Source: Patescibacteria group bacterium
GTDB taxonomy: Bacteria; Patescibacteriota; Minisyncoccia; Phycocordibacterales; UBA1006
Reading direction: 5' to 3'
Assembly: GCA_020428585.1 (NCBI GenBank)
Contig: JAGQMP010000004.1
Location: forward strand, 1-27,110
DNA length: 27,110 bases
How positions within the stretch are numbered: position 1 is the first letter of the stretch; every line of letters begins with the position of its first letter. A program made the position numbers and the translations under genes. The notes below the pieces were generated by a model. It saw nothing but the letters and a program-made list of their open reading frames with translations. It was not told where the DNA came from and searched no databases. This document shows, piece after piece, positions 21,801 to 26,418 of this stretch.

Positions 21801-21895
21801 GGCCCTGCCATGACAAAAACAGGTCCATCGATCGTGTCGACGGCTTCTTTTTGTTGTGGATTGAGTTGTTTGTAGAGTTCCTCAAAGGAGTGCAT
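18881..21895 (-). CDS. UvrD/PcrA-like superfamily 1 helicase fused to a RecB-type nuclease
   Basis: A 1004-residue protein. Helicase motifs are in order: Q-motif LNPQQKEAVD, Walker A GPGTGKTQIL (31-40), ALTFTNAAAYNMRERL, motif II DEHQDTSDAQ, motif III VVGDRKQAIFRFAGA, NYRS, TFHGSKGLEFESVYLV and FYVATTRAKH. About 270 C-terminal residues carry a PD-(D/E)XK nuclease of the AddB/RecB/Cas4 type: FGNLVHGTLERYF, LTGVLDKV, WDYKTGK and QATFYKLLL, giving the His, Asp, Asp and Lys signature. The usual DEQD motif II is DEHQ here. Expected role: 3'-5' unwinding with nucleolytic processing in repair or recombination, possibly a single-chain stand-in for RecBCD/AddAB. First gene of a four-gene operon. Confidence 0.93.
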   Translation of the reverse strand: MHSFEELYKQLNPQQKEAVDTIDGPVFVMAGPGTGKTQILTLRIANILRQTDIDPENILALTFTNAAAYNMRERLATITGPEVASRVYISTFHSFAEDVIKRHADLLANPRSRRLVSTVEQYEIIEGILNKLDLEQFSKFKRRDTTLRSIVSAIAKVKKEGLTPDEFRTKVQEQFEMDQNDPSIFYKKAHKGFKAGDIKPTELAKIERRRDKNLELADIYQAYEQTLAEGTLGDFDDVIVTLIHELRDEGSLLLAELQEQFQYLLVDEHQDTSDAQNEIVRLLIDNPVLEGKPNLFVVGDRKQAIFRFAGASQASYERLLGLLKDPQIINLTVNYRSHQEVLDSAYSLITKDTEHQDEPSLEAFTEKSGILEYREFNDAKMEILWLASQVKAAIDDGQHPNEIAVLYRTNRDADDIRRMFDIVGIPYRDFSKKNLLADPDIKKLLYLLRVVHDPLNNEALAKVLFIDFLGFDVFDVQRILVKSKNARGEWNKSILTIIDDPKKLEEAGVPKGRQATYGELVAMLRDATTEAHNTDLVSFFSDFVRKSGYLAYLMSLPNQHLALTKLETLFDELRREASTRSEFSLADFVKYLDTMDAHGITIDVTATATEGVTLTTFHGSKGLEFESVYLVRALRKRSAVREISLPFGDFDEGGIEDERRLFYVATTRAKHHCYISSFIYNEEGREKQRSIHIDEMEGLTRIDMDAWEAEHQPDLARFFDVSNQHITSLIDPDYLRERFVSTNLSVSALNNYVDSPLRYFFRNLIALPEARSHNLDFGNLVHGTLERYFNQCKKEGTILPKKALRDALSVTIASDQVYAEFEDRAWRKLEPYYDERHNSFVLPIENEKRIPQVPFLLRSGETINLTGVLDKVTQGEDGAMIVWDYKTGKTFSDMDKDRRAKLKRQATFYKLLLRSAFAGRYDFDVAVFDFIEPNKKSEYEQTEFTITEADLAELSDEINQLAEDVMNGTLLDKDFTRDDKNQDLLEFLEVLRGPQVIEQGQLFE

Positions 21896-21910
21896 GAATG
21901 CAGTATATCA
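21896..21910 (-). promoter_or_regulatory. leaderless extended -10 promoter of uvrD operon
   Basis: On the minus strand TGA-TATACT (hexamer 21902-21907), then 6 bases to the ATG. Confidence 0.75.
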
Positions 21911-21932
21911 TGGTCAATGTTTGGTGGAATTT

Positions 21933-21960
21933 TTGACATAAAAGTTATAAAAAGTATGAT
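21933..21960 (+). promoter_or_regulatory. promoter of HAD gene
   Basis: TTGACA (21933-21938), a 16-base spacer and TATGAT (21955-21960). The leader is about 27 bases. Confidence 0.7.
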
Positions 21961-21993
21961 AAAGAAAAAATATATAAATTAAACACAAAGAGT

Positions 21994-22644
21994 ATGGGAA
22001 AATTATTTTTCTTTTTCGACTGTGATGAATTTCTAGTCGATATTGAGGAAGCATTTAAAAAATTTGTTTTTAATCGTTTCGGCTTCCAAATAACAGAAAG
22101 TATTCAAGATATTGAGAAAATAGAAAACGAACTAGGTATATCTCGAGAAAAAGCCATATTTTGTTGGAGTGAATTTAACAAGTCCGAGCATATTCGCGAG
22201 AAAGAACCAAATCCATTTTTATATAATTTTATTTTAAATTTATCTACGTCTGGATATGAGGAAATTCATATTGTTACATCCCGACCTGAAGATGAATGTG
22301 GGGAAGCAACAGAATATTGGAAAGCAAAGTTTTTTGGAGATTCTATAAAAACTATACAATTTTGCAATACTTACTCAAAAAATCAAAAATTAAAGAAAAG
22401 AAAAAAATCAGAGGCAATTGGTGAATTAGTAACTCAGGATGACTTCATTGTTTTTGGAGATGACACTCATCGGCATGTAATTGATGTCGCTGAAACGTTT
22501 CCAAATAACTCATTGGTTTGTTTACTTACCAAGAGTTGGAATAAAAACAGAGAGTTACCAAATCATAAAAATTTATCACGAGTACAAAACGAAGAAGAAT
22601 TTGTATTGAGTATTAAAATGTTTATGCAATGTATCCAAATGTGA
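21994..22644 (+). CDS. HAD-superfamily phosphatase-like protein
   Basis: A 216-residue protein with all four HAD motifs. Motif I is FFFFDCDEFLVD, with nucleophile Asp9 and general acid Asp11. Motif II is the Thr in IHIVTSRPED, motif III the Lys-rich KKRKKSEAI, and motif IV FGDDTHRHVIDVA. A helical cap lies between motifs I and II (about 15-85). The layout resembles small 5'-nucleotidase or polynucleotide-phosphatase-like HADs; the substrate is unknown. The coding DNA is conspicuously AT-rich compared with flanking uvrD and mutY, suggesting different ancestry or later acquisition. It has its own near-consensus promoter and shares a terminator with mutY. Confidence 0.82.
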   Translation: MGKLFFFFDCDEFLVDIEEAFKKFVFNRFGFQITESIQDIEKIENELGISREKAIFCWSEFNKSEHIREKEPNPFLYNFILNLSTSGYEEIHIVTSRPEDECGEATEYWKAKFFGDSIKTIQFCNTYSKNQKLKKRKKSEAIGELVTQDDFIVFGDDTHRHVIDVAETFPNNSLVCLLTKSWNKNRELPNHKNLSRVQNEEEFVLSIKMFMQCIQM

Positions 22645-22677
22645 AAAGTGGAGTCAGACTAGTTTGACTCCACTTTT
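22644..22677. terminator. bidirectional terminator
   Basis: Perfect 13-base stem AAAAGTGGAGTCA (22644-22656) / TGACTCCACTTTT (22665-22677). The mutY stop codon (22654-22656) is part of the stem. Confidence 0.93.
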
Positions 22678-23496
22678 TGTTTGAACCAAAAACTCTTCCC
22701 TTTCTAATTGATCGCAAATTTTTTGATACCGTTCATTTTCTTTCCCGAGTTTTTTAAACAACGCGTTCTTTGAAATCTTTTGTTGGGTTAAAAGAATACT
22801 CAAAATGCGCCCGCGAATTTGCCGATTAGATCCTTCGAATTTTGACTGTTTGCTGTAGTGGCGGCTTTTGGTGTTAGAGTTATGGCCAGCGATTTTTGGC
22901 AGGGTCGCCCCGTAATCCATCAGGGCTGCATACCATTCGCCCGGATTGGGTATCTCACCCATATCATCCATCACATCCAGAATCTCGCGATCAGTGACAT
23001 CATCACGATCGGTAAAAAAGTGGTGAATAAAAACGCGCCTAATATTTGTTTCAATCATCGGCGTATAGATATCGTAGGCAAAGGCTAAGATCGCCCCTGC
23101 CGTGTAGGGACCGATGCCAGGTAAGGATACCAAAGCCTGGTAATCTTTGGGGACGTTTCCGTGGTAATCCCTCACGATGATCTTGGCTAGCTGGTGGAGG
23201 CGTAGTGCGCGCGAATTGTAACCAAGGCCCTTCCAGGCGGCGAGCACATCGCGCTGGGGCGCCTGTGCGAGCCGCGACCATGATGGGAATACCTTCATCC
23301 AATTATTAAAAAATGGAATAACGCGGGATGCCTGCGTTTGTTGTAGCATCAATTCAGAAACCGTAACACAATACGATGTTGGGTTTTTAACCAAACCACC
23401 CTTGGTGGTTTTAGGTCGCCACGGCAAATCATATCGACCATATTCACCGTAATATTCCATTACGGTGTTATAAAATTTTTGATACTTGCCGTTCAT
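22654..23496 (-). CDS. mutY: MutY-like adenine glycosylase lacking the Fe-S cluster
   Basis: A 280-residue HhH-GPD glycosylase. MutY-type features: PWR near the N-terminus, SELMLQQTQASRV with catalytic Glu48, WKGLGYNSRALRL, and the helix-hairpin-helix LPGIGPYTAGAILAFA. Two deviations stand out. The residue matching the catalytic Asp (LDGNVKRV in E. coli) is Glu149 in IETNIRRVF. The four-Cys iron-sulfur loop is absent: after ALMDYGATLPKIAGHN the sequence is Lys/Ser-rich with no cysteine. The C-terminus (RGRILSILL onward, about 228-280) looks like a winged helix instead of the MutT-like domain. Probable role: removal of adenine opposite 8-oxoguanine, or a related mismatch. Leaderless start. Confidence 0.82.
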   Translation of the reverse strand: MNGKYQKFYNTVMEYYGEYGRYDLPWRPKTTKGGLVKNPTSYCVTVSELMLQQTQASRVIPFFNNWMKVFPSWSRLAQAPQRDVLAAWKGLGYNSRALRLHQLAKIIVRDYHGNVPKDYQALVSLPGIGPYTAGAILAFAYDIYTPMIETNIRRVFIHHFFTDRDDVTDREILDVMDDMGEIPNPGEWYAALMDYGATLPKIAGHNSNTKSRHYSKQSKFEGSNRQIRGRILSILLTQQKISKNALFKKLGKENERYQKICDQLEREEFLVQTKSGVKLV

Positions 23497-23511
23497 GTCC
23501 TCAGTATAACA
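23497..23511 (-). promoter_or_regulatory. leaderless extended -10 promoter of mutY
   Basis: On the minus strand TGT-TATACT (hexamer 23503-23508), then 6 bases to the ATG. Confidence 0.75.
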
Positions 23512-23583
23512 GAGCGTAAAAAAGTTTTTAAAAATAAAAAATCCACAGAAAAATATTTTTCTGAAAAAATTTTGAAAAAACTC

Positions 23584-23613
23584 TTGCAGAAAAAAATACT
23601 AAGGTGATATAAT
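23584..23613 (+). promoter_or_regulatory. promoter of H1-like gene
   Basis: TTGCAG (23584-23589), an 18-base spacer and a perfect TATAAT (23608-23613) with a TGA extension. It gives a leader of about 54 bases, the longest of the strong promoters except the lysozyme-like gene. Confidence 0.75.
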
Positions 23614-23673
23614 TCTATTAACTAGTCTGAGGTCGAGCTAGCCAACGTTATCCGTAATCAACTCAACACCACT

Positions 23674-23958
23674 ATGGCGATGAAGAAGAAACCTGCAGCG
23701 AAAAAGAAGACTGCGAAGAAGGCTCCTGCAAAGAAGGTTGCAAAGAAAAAAGCACCAGCTAAGAAGAAGCCAGCAGCAAAGAAGCCTGCTAAGAAAAAGG
23801 TAGCGAAGAAGGCTCCGGCTAAGAAGAAGACTGCGAAGAAGGCTCCTGCAAAGAAGGCGGCAAAGAAGAAAGCCCCAGCTAAGAAGAAGTCAGCAGCAAA
23901 GAAGCCTGCTAAGAAAAAAGCTCCTGCAAAGAAGAAGCGAACTACTAAGAAAAAATAG
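23674..23958 (+). CDS. histone H1-like Lys/Ala/Pro-rich DNA-binding protein
   Basis: A 94-residue protein made almost wholly of Lys, Ala, Pro and Thr, in units such as KKAPAKK and AAKKPAKKK. It resembles the C-terminal domain of histone H1 and bacterial AlgP/Hc1-like proteins. It would bind DNA (or RNA) non-specifically through charge and help compact the nucleoid. The gene shows a 120-base (40-residue) internal duplication, 23701 onward matching 23821 onward. The strong consensus promoter suggests high expression. A 118-codon frame on the opposite strand is a Phe/Ala-rich mirror of this repeat and not a gene. Confidence 0.88.
   Translation: MAMKKKPAAKKKTAKKAPAKKVAKKKAPAKKKPAAKKPAKKKVAKKAPAKKKTAKKAPAKKAAKKKAPAKKKSAAKKPAKKKAPAKKKRTTKKK
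23701..23940 (+). repeat. 120-base tandem repeat inside H1-like gene
   Basis: Two copies with an exact 120-base period (23701-23820 and 23821-23940). The first 37 bases of each differ at one position only; later parts diverge slightly and the second copy degenerates at its end. Confidence 0.85.
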
Positions 23959-23962
23959 TTCA

Positions 23963-23993
23963 AAAAACCAATCCACCTAGGATTGGTTTTTTG
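23963..23993. terminator. terminator, copy 1 of a duplicated sequence
   Basis: AAAAACCAATCC/GGATTGGTTTTT stem with a 5-base loop, after the H1-like gene and facing the histidine phosphatase gene. The 31 bases are repeated exactly at 24869-24899. Confidence 0.92.
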
Positions 23994-24010
23994 TTCCTCT
24001 TTAAACATAA

Positions 24011-24817
24011 TCAATCTGGAACTATTGAATTATTAAGAGCTCTTTTGAGAAGTTCTTCATTGGAAAATCTAGGTCTAATAATTTTATTCCATTCGCCATC
24101 TAAATCTTGACTTGGGCTAATAATTCTTAACCAATTCAAATATTTTTCAGGCTTACCATTATTAGGATCGATTCTACTATAGTGAAAGATTGAACAATTT
24201 GGAACTTGAGCCCAATCTTGATCGCCAATAAGCAGATTGTTTGCTTTTTCAATAGGCATTCGTTCAATAGCGATTCTAAAGGCTCTGATTACATGACCAT
24301 GGCAAACAATGATTACTTTTTTACCCGAACATTCTCTAGCAATAGTATCGAGTACTCCCTTTATTCTCGTAGTAACATCGGCCATAGACTCACCTTGAGG
24401 TGGTCGAAACAAGAATGGTTGAGTATTCCAGTGTTTTTGTTCTTCTTGATAATGTTGGTCTCTATGATCTGGATGGAATGTATAGAACAAACCACCATCT
24501 CTTTCTCGCAAATCGTAATGTTCAAACCAATCAATATCTAAGTCGAGATACCCAGCAGTCTGTTGAGCTCTTACAATATTCGAGACATACGCTCGATCAA
24601 ATTCCGAAAGCTTATTTTTTATCAGCCAATTCCCTGTCTTTTTTGCTTGATTTTCTCCAAGAGTTGTCAATAAATATTGAGAATCATGTTTTAGGAAAAA
24701 ATTATCTGCGTATGATTCAGGATTACCTGCTTCAAACTGTTTTTTCTCTCGATTTCCTTCGGATTCGCCGTGTCTCACAAGTACAAGATCAAACGGCATG
24801 CCATTTTTATAGTTCAT
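24011..24817 (-). CDS. histidine phosphatase (phosphoglycerate mutase-like)
   Basis: A 268-residue member of the histidine phosphatase superfamily. The phosphohistidine motif is LVLVRHGESEGNR; the second conserved Arg is in VSNIVRAQQTA, the acid in LRERDGG, and the second catalytic His in VIIVCHGHVIRAF. The length exceeds cofactor-dependent phosphoglycerate mutase, with extra segments at about 24-45 and a C-terminal extension past residue 205. A broad-specificity phosphatase is therefore as likely as a mutase. The coding DNA is AT-rich. The gene lies between two identical 31-base terminator copies, with its own weak -10 (TATTAT, 24844-24849). Confidence 0.85.
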   Translation of the reverse strand: MNYKNGMPFDLVLVRHGESEGNREKKQFEAGNPESYADNFFLKHDSQYLLTTLGENQAKKTGNWLIKNKLSEFDRAYVSNIVRAQQTAGYLDLDIDWFEHYDLRERDGGLFYTFHPDHRDQHYQEEQKHWNTQPFLFRPPQGESMADVTTRIKGVLDTIARECSGKKVIIVCHGHVIRAFRIAIERMPIEKANNLLIGDQDWAQVPNCSIFHYSRIDPNNGKPEKYLNWLRIISPSQDLDGEWNKIIRPRFSNEELLKRALNNSIVPD

Positions 24818-24843
24818 AGTTTTTAAAATTTCAATTTAAAATC

Positions 24844-24849
24844 ATAATA
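24844..24849 (-). promoter_or_regulatory. probable -10 of histidine phosphatase gene
   Basis: On the minus strand TATTAT, 26 bases before the ATG. No convincing -35 is seen. Confidence 0.35.
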
Positions 24850-24868
24850 CATCAAAAATTTAAAAAGT

Positions 24869-24899
24869 AAAAACCAATCCACCTAGGATTGGTTTTTTG
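24869..24899. terminator. terminator, copy 2 of a duplicated sequence
   Basis: Identical over 31 bases to 23963-23993. It terminates msrB on the minus strand; the msrB stop (24883-24885) lies in the hairpin loop. Confidence 0.92.
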
Positions 24900-25287
24900 G
24901 TTTAAAGTCGAGAGCTACCGAGTTGATACAATATCGTAACTCCGTCGTATCCTTAGGCCCATCAGGAAACACGTGACCAAGATGTCCGCCACAACGTGCG
25001 CAGATGACCTCTTCCCTTTGCATGCCATGTGATGTATCCGGGCGTGTTTCGATGGCTTCAGAATTGGCGACGTCATCAAAGCTTGGCCAGCCGCAGCCAC
25101 TTTCAAATTTATTATCAGATGCAAACAATTGATTACCACACGCTGCACAACGATAAGTGCCATCCTTATCAAGGCTCGTGTATTCACCAGTAAAGGGTGC
25201 CTCGGTACCTGATTCGCGCAGAACCCGATACTGTTCGGGTGTAAGTTCTTGTTTCCATTCTTCGTTGGTTTTTTCAATCTTATTCAT
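24883..25287 (-). CDS. msrB: peptide methionine-(R)-S-oxide reductase MsrB
   Basis: A 134-residue repair enzyme reducing methionine-R-sulfoxide in proteins. Zinc ligands are visible as CAAC (47-50) and CARC (96-99). GCGWPSF holds the substrate-binding Trp and a candidate resolving Cys65, and RYCINSVAL gives catalytic Cys120. LGHVFPDGP is also diagnostic. The ATG at 25287 is chosen because it overlaps the hydrolase stop as ATGAATAA and the family begins here; an earlier start at 25332 would overlap by 53 bases. It is co-transcribed with the alpha/beta hydrolase. Likely helped by the glutaredoxin-like or another thiol donor. Confidence 0.95.
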   Translation of the reverse strand: MNKIEKTNEEWKQELTPEQYRVLRESGTEAPFTGEYTSLDKDGTYRCAACGNQLFASDNKFESGCGWPSFDDVANSEAIETRPDTSHGMQREEVICARCGGHLGHVFPDGPKDTTELRYCINSVALDFKPKNQS

Positions 25288-26221
25288 AATTGGTAATAAC
25301 GTTAGCGATTTCTTGATACGCTTCTTCGGCAACCAGGTGTCGCTTGCCGGTTAATATGATCACCTGATCATCAGGCAGGCTCATGTCATTTTGTAAGAGG
25401 TAAGCAGCCTCGACATCGAGAAAGGGGTCGTCCTCTCCCCAGATGATCGAAACCGGAATACCTGATTCAATTAGCCACGATCGATAGGTGTCGAGCTTAC
25501 TTTGAATCTCGCCGGTGTGAGTGAAGAAATGTACCAAGGCCCCTGCTCCGAGGCGGAGCGGATACCAGTATCCCGCAGCTTCACCTCTAGTGAACGAATA
25601 GTGATTCGTTCCTGTCCTTAACATACCCATCACAATAGCCTTACCGATGATCCTATTCGCATGAAGGCCGAGCGCCCAACGATGAAGAACATTCTCTGGC
25701 GAGAGGTTCACGATTGGATTAAAGGTTTCGTCATAGAGAATCGTGTTCAAGAGGTAGAGGTGCTCTATCCTATCAGGTACCTGATGAACCATGTTCCATG
25801 TCACGAGACCGCCTATATCATGGGTCACCTGATCCCAGGTCTCAATACCAAGGTGATCCATGAGGTCAATCAAGGTTGTCGCCTGTTTATCAAAAGCATA
25901 CCCCGATTCATCTTCGAGACGATCCGACGCACCAAAGCCCAAGAGGTCGGGAACAATCACCCGATATCCTCGCGAAGCCAATTCATCAGCAAGGTTTCGG
26001 TACATGAATGAACTGGTTGGCACGCCATGAACGAGGAGGATTGGATTTCCCTCTCCGACGTCTCGATACCGCAGGGTTCCATGACCTGTTTCAAACGAAT
26101 CCAAGGTCGAGACATAGGCGAGGTATTCGTCGGTATCTCCTTTTTGGTCTCGCAATAACACAAGCGTCCCTATGAGTATGAGACACAGTACGCCAAGAAT
26201 GGTTAAGAGGATTTTCTTCAT
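25280..26221 (-). CDS. membrane-anchored alpha/beta hydrolase, dehalogenase/epoxide-hydrolase type
   Basis: A 313-residue protein with an N-terminal membrane anchor (about 4-23) and a single alpha/beta hydrolase domain outside or at the membrane. The oxyanion loop is LLVHGVPTSSFMYR, close to the HGNPTSS pattern of haloalkane dehalogenases. The nucleophile elbow THDIGG carries Asp135, not Ser, as in dehalogenases and epoxide hydrolases. The acid is in IIWGEDDPF and the catalytic His in GKRHLVAEE. The Trp that follows the nucleophile in true dehalogenases is Ile here, so the halide site is doubtful. The natural substrate is unknown. Leaderless promoter; overlaps msrB by 8 bases. Confidence 0.88.
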   Translation of the reverse strand: MKKILLTILGVLCLILIGTLVLLRDQKGDTDEYLAYVSTLDSFETGHGTLRYRDVGEGNPILLVHGVPTSSFMYRNLADELASRGYRVIVPDLLGFGASDRLEDESGYAFDKQATTLIDLMDHLGIETWDQVTHDIGGLVTWNMVHQVPDRIEHLYLLNTILYDETFNPIVNLSPENVLHRWALGLHANRIIGKAIVMGMLRTGTNHYSFTRGEAAGYWYPLRLGAGALVHFFTHTGEIQSKLDTYRSWLIESGIPVSIIWGEDDPFLDVEAAYLLQNDMSLPDDQVIILTGKRHLVAEEAYQEIANVITNYE

Positions 26222-26236
26222 GTCATTACTATACCA
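26222..26236 (-). promoter_or_regulatory. leaderless extended -10 promoter of hydrolase-msrB operon
   Basis: On the minus strand TGG-TATAGT (hexamer 26228-26233), then 6 bases to the ATG. Confidence 0.72.
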
Positions 26237-26310
26237 AGATGGTTAAGCTTTCGCTAAAATAAATTATCATTTTTTAGAAAACTACTCATTTGGATGAAGA
26301 TTAAGGAGAC

Positions 26311-26360
26311 AAAGAAAAAAAGCGCGAGCGGTACTGACCTGTACCGTGAGCGCTCTTTTT
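26311..26360 (-). terminator. terminator of nrdA
   Basis: AGCGC/GCGCT outer and CGGTAC/GTACCG inner stems with a 3x3 internal loop and a 6-base apical loop. On the minus strand it is followed by TTTTTTT. Confidence 0.85.
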
Positions 26361-26370
26361 CTGAAGGCGA

Positions 26371-26390
26371 CCTGTCTGCCGACAGGCAGG
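26371..26390. repeat. compact palindrome with two alternative hairpins
   Basis: CCTGTCTGCCGACAGGCAGG: CCTGTC-TGCC-GACAGG or CTGCC-GACA-GGCAG. Non-coding, just downstream of nrdA. Confidence 0.6.
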
Positions 26391-26418
26391 CAAGAATATT
26401 CGCCAAACGAGTAGTTTT

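Noticed and set aside
23658..24014. 118-codon minus-strand frame opposite the H1-like gene
   Set aside because: Its Phe/Ala/Gly repeats are the reverse-complement reading of the Lys/Ala codons; it is a repeat artefact.
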